Positions 45,999 to 59,718 of a DNA stretch of 64,000 bases are shown here, piece by piece. Under the pieces are notes generated by a model, which was not told where the DNA came from, ran no database searches, and worked only from the letters and a program-made list of their open reading frames with translations. Every line of letters starts with the position of its first letter. Position 1 is the stretch's first letter. Source of the DNA: Neoechinorhynchus agilis (Eukaryota > Acanthocephala); NCBI GenBank assembly GCA_051530055.1, contig CM121343.1, forward strand, positions 5,890,001 through 5,954,000, given 5' to 3'. Both the position numbers and the translations under genes were made by a program.

Positions 45999-48274
45999 TG
46001 CTTTTAATCTATGGACAAAACACTCGTACGCGTTTAGGTTGTGTAAGTGAGTGGATGTGAGTGGGTGTGCTTAAGACTCGTCACTTTGACCGTCAAATAT
46101 TACGTTTTCCTCCTAACGTACATCGAGTCCCTTTCCAACGTATTACTCCGGTTAAAAAGTGCTTCTTGAGTATCGCAAACTAAGCACCTAAAAGCCAAAA
46201 GGGATTCAAATTGCGAACAACGCGTTGAGGGATGCGCCCCTAACTTCGACCCAATTCACCGATGGAGCAGTTTAAATAGTAAAATTATGGCGAGTAAGGG
46301 ACGGTTTAAGTTAAGGCGATGAATCAGATCCATGTCGACGAGTCAGCTGACAGTATAAGTCATCAAAAGGGAAATACATCTCACTCCATGCATGAGTCCT
46401 CCAACAGTCATATTTCTCAAGCATGTCCTCAGCCAGAAAAACAAACGAATAAAAAGTTAAATCCTTTCATTGACCCCCCCTGCAAAATATGCAGAAAATT
46501 TGTTTTATAAACTTAATAAAAAACTCATGGAGCTAAGTACTTGATGAGTCATTGATGACAAATCATGCGTGGGATCATGAGTGAGCTGTCAATGACATAT
46601 AAAAGAATAATGATTTTAAACTCATTGAGCGATCAAACTAATCCGTAGTCGGGGTGCACGTGCCTACATTTAAAAATGCTTTCTATGGCTTCATTCGGTA
46701 CTACATGGATACTGCAGCCTTTCACGACTGGCTGCTAAATATGATATAAAACTTAAATAGTGCCTTTCTCTAATTTCTTTTTTGTTTTCGTAAATCTTAA
46801 ATTCAGCTAAAAATTTCTACTCGGAAAGATGGAAACAATTTCGAGTTTAAAAACCTTCAAAAAATCTACAATGTCTAAACTTCTCTCTTGACTCGAATCT
46901 CCGGATTCGTCATCCACTCCAAATTCAGGTAATCACGAGGATCTAGAGGTATATGGTCCCTTTTCATTATCAAAATAAAACGTGCTATTATTAAACTATC
47001 GATCTAATCCGGCCACTTGTTTGTATCGATATCTTATCCATCCCCCCTTTTCTCAGTCTTTTCTTCGGGCGTTTGTTCAAATATCTTTCTCTTATCCGCT
47101 CTTCTCTCATCGTCCATCACTCGTGATTTTTATTAGACATTGATTGAAAAATATTTGCTTCGCTCTTCCGCTGTATCCGAAAGCTTTCACTTTTCAGATG
47201 TACAATGTAATATTCTCTGAATTAAACTCCAAACTTAGGTAAACTCTTATGCGACCGTGTTTGTAGAGTCGAATAACGTTCAGAGGAAATCTTAACACGA
47301 CAGAGATCATAGCCAAGAGATTTTCGGGCTATATACCTTCAGCTGTCAAATTCTAGCGCTTTTCTGTCCCTTTTCCCGATTTCGGTTGAGCATAAGCATC
47401 ACTGGATTAAAAACAACATAGAGATTCTCGAAAACATTTGCGGGTACTGTAAATTGTGAACTTATTCCAAAATCCCGATCGGATTTAGAGTAATTAATTT
47501 ACGCCCCATAAATACATAGGCACAAAAATACGCTTCGATATATCAGTTTAAGTGATTTGCTTAGTGAGCGAGATGTTTATTTAGATCTCATGATAAAGTC
47601 AAGCGAGTAATTACAAAATTGCAAAATCATTAGTTGAAGAACGTTCATTTTCAAAATCTATAGAAAATCAAAATTTAAATCGCACTCTCTACAATACAAT
47701 GTCCGCATCATTTGAACACAGTTGCTCCTATCATAAAATTACACGCAGATTCTTAAATGGATTTATTTGACGAGTCGCCAACGATTTCTCACTTTGATCG
47801 GGTGATATTGGCACAGTTTTGACACCAATCTTTTTTATAATTATATTTGTTTAGGCCACTGACCCTTTTATCTTTTTATAAACCCCTCACAAGTTCTCAT
47901 ATTAGTTTCAAATGGACTATTTATAAGGTAAAAGCGGGATTTTTTTGAAGGTCAAAGAACATGCGCAAGATTAGAAAATATTTAACCCGGACAGCACGTC
48001 TAGAATGTTGAAGGATGGTCCACCGCGGCGTTCCTCAGCCAAGGTCAACAAAAGCTTGTGTAATGGTATGAAGGTGACACAATGATTGATGGATAAGAAA
48101 TTATTAAAAACTCGTGGTCGTCGCGCTTTTGATCATTATCAATAATAACATACTTTGGCACATTCACTCACAAAGAATTCAGAGCGCACGGGAAATCAAA
48201 GAAATTTGGTGGTAGCGAACACTATTGGAGATCAACACTACACATCCGGCGATTCCTCCCGCTTTCTGTGGCGC
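45999..48274. other. Intergenic, no gene seen
   Basis: TRIM upstream region and 3' flank of the dystrophin-like gene. A 63-codon plus frame (46319-46510) ending CKICRKFVL is not supportable. No sequence resembling a WW, EF-hand or ZZ domain is apparent on the minus strand. Confidence 0.5.
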
Positions 48275-51200
48275 TTACTGGCGTTGATCTTGTGACTTAA
48301 AAGAGGAGGAAGCACCGCCGCCTCCACCGGATGACTGATGGTGGTGGTAGTAGCGGGAAGCGGAGCTCGAACGTTCCATTCGACTTGTGCTAGCTCCTCC
48401 CGTACCAACGATGGTGCCGCCCCCAGAATTATTGCCCGTGGTCATTACAGGCACCTGGCGAACCCGGTACGATTGTGATGGTGTACTACTACTTGTAGTG
48501 ATTGGTTGATGTGATTTAGACGACCTTGAGAACTCATCCTCTGCTTGACGTTGAGCCGAATCAACGTGACGAGTGGCGGTATGTTTGTCAATTATTCGTT
48601 CTCGATACATGACAGGTCTGGCTCCGGCAGCCAAGTAAGGAAAATACGGAACAGCAGCTGCAGCAGCGGGATAGTACAGAACAGGGTGGGGTGGACGAGT
48701 GCTGCTTATGGCTCGTCTATACCGTCGATCAAGACTTTGCTGGTTGTGCTGCTGCTGATTCTGGTGGGTGAACTGTGAGGATGTATATGACCTTCCCGTT
48801 CTTCCAATTGCTCTTAGACTCCTTACGCGCAGTAGAGGTTGAAGGCGAAACTGATCAGCGGCGGATGGCGATTGCCGTTGCATCCATTTGTCAAGTCTTG
48901 ATAAGCGCGTTGTACTTGGCTCACTAATGACTGATCGGTGATCGTCGCCGGCTGCTGCACCGTACAAAAAGTCCGATGATTCGTATCCATCCGTAGTGCA
49001 TGTTGCGTTCGGCCCCTCGTCCACTCCTTTATCCAACTTTGTTGTCGATGTCGGTGTACAGACATTGTCGAGCTTAAGTTCAATTCGTCGCACTTGGTCT
49101 TCAAGACGAGACAACATCGACTTTAGCTTTTTAGCACGACTAGGTTCTCGATGTTCAATAACATGAATTGTCCGTTCAGTCTCCTTTATGACACGCTCTA
49201 TCATTTCTCGATCAATAACATGTCTGGATGAAAAATCATCTCTAAGATAAGCGAGGTCAGCATGAGCATCATCCGGAAGGGTACCACGGGAGACTAGTTT
49301 ATCAATCAGTTGCAGGTAAGCTAGGCATCTAGCGTATTTCCTTCTGAACTCGTCGTCTTCATTTGCCATCGGTGGTTGCTTTTGACTAGACGCAGGCTCA
49401 ACATGTTCAGGTTCATCGTCATCCGTAGTGGTGAGACTACGGTCTTCTTTTCTAATAGTTCGCTGGTGATGTATTTGTTGTTGGTATTCGTATTTATCTA
49501 TAAAATGATTGTATCTGTCCTTGAGATCGTCGTATCGCCGACACACGTTATCAAGATCGTTAAGAGCAAGTTCAGAGAAGTGATTACTCCTCGACCCCAG
49601 ATTTCGACCCAGTTCGCTCAGGTGATCGATTTGGGACCTGAGACGATGAAGGGTATCAGCAACACGATTGATGTCAGTCGTTGAAGACGATGATAAATCC
49701 GTATGGGTCTTATCAATCAGGACCTGGATACTTTGGTAGGTGGATTGAAACCGCTGATAGTCACTTTCACATTGTTCATATTGATCCTGCAGAAAAAGTG
49801 GAGGTGTAATCAGGCGATGACGATTGGTGGAACCGAACTGGGGTAAATAAACCAGATGATGAAACCTTCTTTCCTTCGAGCTGGGCACTGTCGAAGATGT
49901 GCTCGTCGTTAGCCGGAAAGTGGCATTTGCTGCAGCCATTGGAGGCACTGCGCAGCGCATAAATAAGATGAACCTCCGAGTAAGGGAAAGAAAACTTGAG
50001 ACACAAATATGTGTGGCCTAGTTTTGGCTGCTTTATGTGTCGCCTCTTAGCTCCTCTTACACCTATAAGACAACAGAAACGCGCAAAAAAGGCAAGCCAT
50101 AGAGATCACATACACCAAGCATCCTACAAGACCCTTATTGTGCCGTGAGGCTCTATGTGATGAGAACGGGAGAAAGCGACACACACACACCTATACTGTG
50201 GCAACAATCCACTTGACTTGGGTACCGAGAAGGCACTATGCAAGTGAGAACTCCCCTGCAGAAACTTAACACTCATGGGAATGATAATACCAACCTCAAG
50301 AACTGTACTCCGATCTTTTAGTCGCTTACACAGCTGATCCACTTTCCTCTGTGCGTCACTAATCCTGTCGCTCAAACTTATTATAGGTTTATCAGCACGA
50401 CGCTCAATGTCACGCTGAAGCGAATGAAGAATTTGGAAATTAGAATCCAGCTTACGAATGTCAACTCGAGTTGACCGAATCCATTCAAGCTGCTCATCCG
50501 ATGCTGCACTTTTACCAGCCAACACATTTACAACAGGATGACCTTCGAGCTTTCGCAGCTCATTATCCATCTTGCGAACCCATTCGAGCACCAAGGTCAA
50601 CTCATTGTGAAATTTGCGAAGGCATTTCAATACGCATTCCAAATTCTCCTTGCCGGTAGTAACGCGAGCACCGAGATCATTAAACTGATGTTTAAGACGG
50701 TCCAAATCATGAGTGGTCTCGTCCAAGCGGTCAGTCTGACGGCGGTCCACTATCGAACGCCCCTGCTTAATCACCTGCTCTATTTCGGGTTTTAAATCAG
50801 ACAGCTGACTATACAGCTTCCCCGCATTCTCAAGTTGAGATTGAATAATCTCGATGTCATCTGAGCGAATATCTATATCCTGCATTTTGCCATCCACTTC
50901 ACTTAGTTGCTGACGGCACCGAGCAAGACGAGGCTCGAAATCAGTGGGGCGCTGCATTTGCCGATATCGGTTGTGAAGGTCATCAAATCGATTTCGTAGA
51001 CTATCCAACTGATATTCCAATTTTCTTGCACATTCAATTTTACCTGCAGATCTCAACAAAGCGGCCTTGTCAATAAGATTTTGAAGAATCCTCTCATATT
51101 TCCCAAACTGTTCATGAAGAGAACTAACCTTAGTTGACGAATAAGACCCACTACTTATAAGGGTTTCCGTTTGAGTCATCCATTCATATAACTCTGTGAT

Positions 51201-54200
51201 ATGTTTTTGAATCCTTTGACTCTCCCTGATAGAATCTTCAAGCACCTCAATCCTTTTAAGTGCATCTTCATGTAATTGATCCCATCGAAATTCGAACTGC
51301 CTTATCTGGTTGCCCAGTGCTGGAATCATGACTCGCTTTGCTTCTAATGTTTTATTAAGCTCGCTGATCCTCTGTCTATTCACATGAGGGCGCTCATTCA
51401 CTAACCTTTCCAGTGCGTTCAATTCTTCACTAATCGTATCCGGGTCAGTGGTAGCCGTTATTGTAGACGAAAATGTCCTGCTTTGTAGCATACTAAGCCA
51501 TTCATTTTCTTCATTTAGCAATACTTTTAGTTCATTATGATTCCGCTCGACATCCTCGTAGTGTCTGATCTTATTTTCAACTTTAGATTTAAGAGTTAAC
51601 CAAGATTGTTTAAGTTTGGCCATCTCACGTGAATGGTCGTCATCTACATCACTAGCTACAACAGTAGTGAAAACTTCTTGCTTGCGTATAAGCTCGTTTA
51701 ACAAGTGCCGGTACTTTGACAGACGTTCTTCAATTTGTTCAGGATAATAGATAGGTCCATCATCGTTGAGTACCTCACGACTCCGGTCAGCTAACCACAC
51801 TTCGATCTCAAGAGCACTATCCTCAAAACCGCGTTTAGCCGCAAATGCACTTTGTAACTGGTTCAATGATTGTTTTGTTTGTGACACTAATTGCGACCAA
51901 TGTTGAGCAACACTATCTGCGTCCGCTTTTATCTTGCTAGCGAACGATTCGGTGGAAACACGGGCGATTTCCGCGGCGGTCTCACTGATTCTATCTATAC
52001 TCGATTGGAGTATTCGAGCATCATCGAGGAGTCCATTAGCCGCGGTCATTTGACTCTGAATCACGGCAGTGCTTGCATACTTGTGCTGTTGAGATTGACT
52101 AATTGATCTCAATTGAGCATCCATTTCATTTAAACGTAAACGGACGTTATTGACGTCCTGTTCGTGGTTACTTAATTGTCTTATCGCACTTGAGTATTTT
52201 TGACTGCGGTCTTTAACGAAAATAGCAGCGTCTGACAATCGATCTGCTAGATTGTTTAATTCTAACTCAGTATTTCGGGCATCTTCTTGACTTACGACTC
52301 CACCGCCGTAAGCATACTCTCGCGAGAGACGTTTAACATGTTCGAGGTCAGCGGTTTTCTCCATCACATCAGCGTACATTTCATCGAAATTGATTTTTCG
52401 AGACTCCATAGTGCGAAGCGTTGAGACTGCAAACGAATCGGCTAATAGAAGAGATTCGATGGATTCGAGCCAGGCTACAAATTTAGATTTGGCGTCTGTA
52501 TAGACAATATTCCGTGTGTTGCAAGAGCTGGCGTCTTTTGTGACCGACTGGTGATCTAAATTTGTGGTATGAGAGGGTAACCAATAAAAGACTGTTGGCA
52601 GTAGCCGCTTAATCAGCTCGACTACTACTGGCGCTGCTGCTGCCGCTGCCGCCGCCGCCACCACTACTACTACTACTGCTACTAATGCGTATATGCTCGG
52701 TGACGCGCGCGGCTGTGCCACCGCCATAAATAGCGGTTTGGGGACTTGGTGGTGGTGGTGGTGGTGGTGGGGTAGCCACCACGATCACGTACGCCACCAT
52801 CACCACCGAGGCCGGGGTGCTTGCGTGTTTGTGTATTTTGGGAGAGGCAGCACCAGCTGTGCTGGTGGTGTTGGTAAACTTACCTTGTTGTTCCATCGAT
52901 CCATCATGAATCTCTACGATGCTTTGGATGTTGTAATTCGAGGAGGACGAGCGCTCTTCGTCAAAACATCCTGGAAAATTGTAAATATTGGTTAGAGTAT
53001 GAAGGAGGTTAGTTTGGCTTTCTTCATCATCCTCGGGTTGATGCTGCGGGTGTTGATCAAAAACGAAGTCCCTGGACGAAAACGTCTCTTCGTGTTGAAC
53101 GGTGTGTTCACTCCGTTCGGTCACGAGGTGATGCTGATGGACAGACTCGCACACCGCGATCTCATCTTCCTCGGGAATGGGCTGGCCGCCTACTCCTCTA
53201 GCTGTATTCGTCATTACGGCTTGATGGTGGTGGTGGTGGATGGGCACGTTCATGTCCCTCCTCGGACAGCGCAGACGAGTACTCGGTTTTTTATTGCTGC
53301 TGCTGTTAGTGATGGTGGTGATGGCTGCGCATGTATCCGAAAAAGGGCGGTCGGCGCTCAGAGGGACAACGGAAAGCGATGGGACCGGAAGTTCGAAGTT
53401 GCAGAAAAGACTCCGTTAGTGTGCTAGTGACAAATATTTTGTCTTTGTGTGCACTGTGCATGACGACGACAAGAATTACAACATACCCTGCATGCTCTCT
53501 TGTGTCGTCTCTAAGCTGAGGAACCTGGCGACTCGAGACATGTCTGCTGCTGGAACTGCACAACGAACACATTTCGGATATCGCTCCTTCTATTCTGGCC
53601 AAGGGATTCTTGTGGACTATCATCACCGCCGCCTATCTCAGATGTGTCGTAGGGACGGCGATAAGCACTAGAGAGAGAACCAGCGATCTTGATCGAGTTT
53701 TAAGAGACTAAGAGGGTCAAAGACGAAAGGTGTTTTAAACGAGACAATCATGTAGCCTGAGAAAAGCCGTACAATGTCGAGGAAGCGTGTGTTGCGCCTT
53801 TTACCAACACGAGTGTTATATGAGTGCTCAATGCGAGTGTTTGGGGGGAGGAACGAAAAGAAATGTATGAGTGATAAAATCACGGTCAACCTCGTTTAAA
53901 CCACAACCTAAACTAGGGGAGGAAGCAGAGGCAGAGCGAAATACACGCATCCTACTCCATCACCAAAAAGTCATATAGCTCATTCTTCATATCCCGCCGC
54001 CGCCGCCGCCGTCGTCGTCGTCGTTAGAGACCCATCAGCTCCACCGCATCGTCTGCGCATGAGAAGCAAGAAGTGGGAATTTCCTACGGGATGCTGCGCG
54101 AGTGTGCACCATGCATGCCATAAAGCGGCGACATTCTATGAATTGCGATGCGTTGAACCCTTTTAGCCATTTTTGCTTATCGCGCTACCTATGTCGCATT

Positions 54201-57200
54201 GTTGAGGCGCTGAGGAATATCTGCCTAAGAAGATCCATCACCCGCAACAGCTCCATTCGATGGCGCTCGCAATTCGGCATTTGCGAAACAATGGAAGTCA
54301 CTACTAACCTATAACCGCACTTAGCTTCTGATCAATCTGCGAGATCTCCACTCGTACACTGCGTGTACTTTCTTCACCATGCCCACGCTCCATATCGTTG
54401 ACCAGCATTGATAGATATGCTAACCGATCCTTGAGATTCTTCGCTTCGTCCTGGGCGATCTAAACGATGAAAGCATTTTAAATGTGGTGCTTTGTACCCA
54501 TTAAAGGTATTTCGTTCAACCAGAGCCATTCATAGAAAAACACTGGAACGATGCGGATGTGTCAACGTTAGTAGAATGCTCATGCGATCGATGTCTAACT
54601 ATCATACTATACTCGAGACTCACATTCTCACGAACATGCGCGCAAATAGGCATACACATCACTTACACTAACGCCCCCATTGTCACCACCACCACCACCG
54701 CTACGAATATCACCACCACCACCACTACCGATCGTTACCCCTTCAACACTACGTCTTATCGGATCAAGCTCACTTAAGACGTAAGCCAAGTCTACTCTTG
54801 TGCACTCTTGTAAGCTTTGACACCTTGATACAATATGGATTACTTGCTAATCGAAAGCTCACGCCGTTCAACCTCATAAAACTAACATAAACACTTAAAA
54901 ATAAAGCAACTAACGCTTTTTGACTCTAATTTAAAAAAAATAAATCCACTAAACCCTTCATTACAAGAGTCACACGGAATTACGGCTAATGAAGCGGATT
55001 TCTTTTCAGATTCAACTATTGATCGTAACGCGGAAAAGCGTTTGACCACTTCGTTGAACGTTTTACGCAATGACACATGAGAACCATTCATGCTTGTTAA
55101 CATCTTCCCTGCGTTGCTCAGTTCCTCTGCACCATTATCGAACTTCTGTAACAAGTCCTAAGTATAAGAGCAGAGTGAAAAATTAAAATAACGAAATAAG
55201 ATTAAATATTACACTAATAACAAAGTATTTCTCGTGTTTATCTAGAGGTTCATATTGATCTTCTCGGATTATATCATCCACACGATTCAACCACTCACTG
55301 AATTTTATACATGTTTCATTTATTTTCGCTGCTGGATAATTGCTTTCGACTTTCTCGTATCGGTTGCGATTTTGTGGGCCGCTTGTGGATAAAATCAGAC
55401 TGGATTTTTCTTCAATATTGCCGATATTTGTAGCTGATTGAATAATGTAGGCAATAGACAGCGGCGGTTTAATCACATTTCCACTTTTGCCAACGACCTA
55501 AAAGCAAAAAGGTCATATATATTGAGAACTGAATGTTGTGGATGGAGGAGGGCGCCAATAAAACGCAAAATATTAACTACACTACTGCACTCACATTACG
55601 ACCGCTGCAAATACGCCCGAGAAACCGACGAATTGCTGTGGAAAATGATTTCATTTTGATATTTTTCCGATCATTCTCCTCCTCCTCGAAACTAAGGAGA
55701 ACAAATTTGCCACATTTCACCTACATTCCTGCTATTTAAGATACTTATTATGAGCGAATGTTTTGTGCATGCACATTTGGGTGAAATTGATGTCTTAGAA
55801 ACACAAAGAACGGGTTCACGTGAATACCGGGAGAACACTATCTGCCTAGCGTGTTTTTTTCGCAAATGTACGCACAGTTGTGCACAAGTGGGAGCTAATG
55901 TGCTTCTCCTGCTAGTGCAGCCACTACACTCCTAGCATTACACCGAAGTAACTATAAATATTGATGCTTGATTTAGAACTAACATTTCAAAACGCTTATA
56001 TAAGCATCGAAGAACACCTAACATGATACCTCAAACATCCAGTGAACCATAAATATCATTTTCTGCGCATTTGCTGCTATTTCAATTCCCCACTCTCATT
56101 GGCTCAAAAATTACCCACTCTTTTGACGCCAAGGTAACTAATAATCATGACGAAAATCGAAACTATGCAAAGAACTTCTTGGATAATGAATTATATAGGT
56201 AATTAGCATGTAATGTTCAACTATGTCATTACTTAAATTTACCACTTGGGGGGGGAATTTGATATTAAAGGGAGTGTTTTCGTATTAGCCTAAATGCAAA
56301 TAAGATCCCATCGAAAAGTATTAAGTTCCGAGTCTACAAATTGCTTGTAGGTTTCTTGTACTAAATAAACGTTATTTCTGACACTTTCAATAAACATTTT
56401 GTTCCGTTCGGAATATGGGACAATGTTATCGATTCAAATATTTTTAAACATTATAAAATTCCTATAAGTCAATACTGACAATTTTTGATCATTTGTTCAC
56501 TTAAAACTCATATAATCTATTGGGTAAACAGGGCATAAATTGAAAAATTCGCCATAAGACTTTCTTCAACACACAAATTGACCTAAAGTTCGTATCATCT
56601 AAAAAGACAACTTTGCGCAACGACAAAACGCCATACACCTATTAGCAAAATGCAAATATTGCCATTGAATCAGTCAACATAACGTTGGGATAAATGGTTA
56701 AGAAAATAGCTTAAGTTCAATCAACGATATCGTACAAAACCATCGTATTGCCTATATTGGCACATCCTAGAGATTGCCAAAGTCGCATAGACCCATTTGT
56801 TTTATTTTTAAATTAAAGATCTGTTAATAGGATGTGAGCTGGTCTGTTTATTAAAATGGGTTATCGATCTTCCTGTTGTTTTTCTACTCAAAACTTTGTA
56901 ACCTTATGAACGTTCGGACGTTTTACCACTCACCGAGTTAATTCGCCGCCGATGTGTTTGCACGCGAGCCTCATAAGCATTTAAGCGAGCTTCGAGATTA
57001 ACTATTCGCTCCAAACCAGATCGCAAGGAATCCGGACGTGACATAATATGTTCATCCCTAGATCTAGCCTTTTGCAGCAGCAATCTCAACTTCGCAATGG
57101 TACAATTCTTAAGAAAAGCAACCCACGAGCAAAATATTACCACCCTCCGATAACCCCCTTCTTACAAAGTCGACTTACATCATCGTCTCGTTGATTTAGA

Positions 57201-59718
57201 TTCCATTCGTTATGATCTAGCCACTGTTCGCAATGCCTCAAATCCTCTTGCTGCTCTTTAGTCTCAACTAGTGCCTCTTGTACATTTAATAGGCGGTTGT
57301 CAACAAATCTAAAAGCCGCGCTCCATCGATCCAATACTTTTTCGAGTTTAGATGCCATTGATCTGTCGGTTTGTTCGTACCTTCCGTTATGATTTCCGTC
57401 ACAGTCAACTAGCACCAACTTTTGTAGCTCACTAGTAAGCTTTTGTTTGCTCTCGAGCTTTCTCTGAATGCTTTGAAGGGTATTCATTTGCTCCTTAAGC
57501 ATTTTGTAGCTCGCTGGCAGTTTATTAAGGTTCAGCAGCTCGCTTTCTATGGTATCAATAAATCGGTCTAGATTGACGATCTCGTCCTTTTGCATCTTTT
57601 GCAACTTGTCTTGCAGGCTAAGTAAAGTAATAAGCACGTTCAGATCAGAATTCAACTCACAAATGTTGTTGACTCATGGCGTCATTTCGAATGAGTTCCC
57701 AGCTAACACTAATTGAATGCATTAACGACTTCACTTTCTTTTGGTCCTTCTGGGAAGTATCTGGTCGATTAAGAATCCTCGTGCCGTTAATCAACGCAGA
57801 CTCGATCTCATTTTGGAGGTTAGTTAAACGGAGCATTTTTTCCTGTGAACCGTGTAACGCAATCGAAGTCCCAATACAAATATCACCTACTTCGTTCAAT
57901 CTAAATTGCTCTTTCGCGGTGACCAGGTCAAGCTGAATTTTGTTTATCGTGTTTTTAGAGGCCTCCTTATTGCTCTTTGCGAGACTTTCGATAAGTTGAG
58001 AAGACACTTCAATCCAAACATCGACTGTAGAGGAAGATCGCGATTGGTTGTCCATATCCTATACTCAAAATGAGGTGAAATTTCAATGCGTAAGCTGCAC
58101 TAACTACCGAGTGAAAAAGTAGTTTCAGAGAAGTGGCGCTCAAAGAAGTCATTTGCGTTCGCTTACTCATTTGCTCACGCAAAGTGTTCGCCCCCATTTT
58201 TAAAATTTGAATTATTTCTATCATGGAAATCAGTGAGCATAACTATAAAGCTAAATACGGCTGCACAGTTTTATGTGCAGGTTCGTAGGGTTTTCGATGA
58301 CAAGAATTTATCATAAAGTATATCATCCATAGGATCCAGAACCCTAAACCAGCGCGAACCTATACATCGCAGATAATGGCTTTTTTTAGTCTGAAAACTA
58401 AAAAGATTGTTTTCAGTGTAGTTCATCTAGCAGTCCCTAACTATAAAATACCTTTTTCCTCTCAACATAAGTATACTTGCAAAGCCTTCTATACTGGGAT
58501 GTTAATGAACCGACAGAAAAATTGCTTTAACGAACCCAAATGAGAAACATTCTACTACCGTCTACGTGTCGAACAAAAAAAATGCAACTAGGGCATAAAA
58601 TCAAACTTTGTATTGCTTCAGTCACCTCGAATTCTACGCTCACCTTCGATGGCACATCACTTATTTTTTCTTTATTGGTTAAGGGTCGAGACTGAAGGAA
58701 TGACATAACGTATGTCATAATGGACTTACTATCCGGCGGATGTTTTTCAAAATCTAAAGCTCATATTCCATAAATCTAGCGTAATATCAGCTAACCTTCA
58801 GAATCCAATATGCGTTCTATTCCATAATGCTGGTTCGCCAATTTAAAAGCGAGGTCCAATCTATCTTTAGCTGAAATGCTTTCTACAACTGTACTGTAAT
58901 TGAATAATCGTGGATTCTTGTAGTGCACAAGTCCTAGAAAAGCCCGGCCATCTTGCCAACTATTTGAAAAGTCCGTTATTCGTAAATCGTCATACCTCAA
59001 TAGTTAGACTAACGAACAGATCTTTAAATGTATTACACCTACCCACTTAGCTCATGACTACACCACTCTAGCAAAGCTCTCTCAACTGTTTCCATATCAA
59101 AGCTAACCTTTGCATCCTTCAATACTCGGTTCACCTTCAATTTTTTTGGTCCGCTGTGTAGATTCCCTAGGTGGATATTAACATACCTGCCAATTTAGAA
59201 TAATTGACCATATCAATGCTAGAGTTAGTTTCTTATTTCCTTCGGCGATATCATTACTATCCACATTGACCAGTTTCACCTTGAGTTTTCGTAGGTTTGC
59301 GTTACCTTAATCCACCCAGAACTTACACCTTGGTCTCTAATAACTTCTAGGACTTTATTGATATTCTCAATGTGATGAACTCTTAGATTCCCGATCTCCG
59401 GTTTCTAACAGGCAATAATCAAAATAATCAAATCATTAGGCTCACGATATCAATATTGGTCAATCTGCTAATCAATCGTATCAACACACGACCATCACGA
59501 AGATCATGAAATAAATGACGGACAACAGACGAACTCTGCAATTGTGAACGGCAAATGTGGTCTTTTGAACAATTGACTGACGCACACAACCCACCTCTCC
59601 GTGCAATTGTACATTTATCCATTTTGTGAAAGTCTTTTCTTGAACGTCCTCTCTTTCGTCTAAATGAAAAATGAACTTTGATGTTAGCCCGATGTACTAC
59701 CCTACATTTCTTCGCCAT
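48275..59718 (-). CDS. Dystrophin-like protein: tandem CH, spectrin repeats, atypical tail
   Basis: Sixteen exons join with matching phases to about 2,039 codons: 59706-59718, 59595-59659, 59446-59535, 59327-59404, 59187-59279, 59043-59134, 58796-58995, 58644-58753, 57661-58058, 57179-57617, 56934-57107, 55213-55497, 54984-55157, 54316-54459, 50295-52547, 48275-49786. The start reads [20 protein letters not shown], matching the dystrophin/utrophin CH1 opening YEREDVQKKTFTKW. CH1 continues [18 protein letters not shown] and [20 protein letters not shown]...ILNWQ; CH2 has [20 protein letters not shown] and [15 protein letters not shown]. Spectrin repeats follow; repeats 1-2 (from 58058) align with dystrophin R1-R2. 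Exon 15 alone encodes 751 residues of repeats. The last exon holds about 1.5 repeats, then a 260-residue low-complexity tail ending SQDQRQ. Dystrophin links actin to dystroglycan; the dystroglycan-binding WW-EF-ZZ module is not present here. The link between exons 14 and 15 rests on phase and repeat content only. Confidence 0.82.
49787..50294 (-). other. Last intron of the dystrophin-like gene
   Basis: Bounded by the donor TTGAG|GTTGGT and a strong acceptor with a pyrimidine tract (CCTCCACTTTTTCTGCAG). The frames read into it on both sides are intron read-through. Confidence 0.7.
52884..53253 (-). CDS. Candidate alternative first exon of the dystrophin-like gene
   Basis: ATG at 53253 opens a 123-codon frame ([20 protein letters not shown], then [20 protein letters not shown] and [20 protein letters not shown]) ending at a canonical donor CAACAAG|GTAAGT. 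It is acidic and His-rich with no known domain. It sits in intron 14, before the 751-codon spectrin exon. The donor is phase 1; it does not fit the main exon 15 acceptor (phase 0) but does fit an AG about 16 nt further in. A trinucleotide-rich region lies upstream. An internal promoter producing a CH-less isoform, as dystrophin genes commonly have, is plausible but inferred. Confidence 0.4.
53254..54315 (-). other. Intron 14 5' part; simple repeats
   Basis: 53996-54026 is a CGCC/GTC trinucleotide run. Several short frames cross here on both strands without support. Possible internal promoter region for the exon at 52884-53253. Confidence 0.35.
55498..56933 (-). other. Large intron 11 of the dystrophin-like gene
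   Basis: AT-rich, 1.4 kb, far longer than the gene's usual introns. No repeat or open frame stands out. Confidence 0.5.

Noticed and set aside
48275-59718. Assignment of the big gene to nesprin (SYNE/ANC-1) or a plakin
   Set aside because: The YEREDVQ-KTFTKW start and ILNWQ CH1 ending are dystrophin/utrophin-like, repeats 1-2 align with dystrophin, and no KASH or plakin domain is visible.
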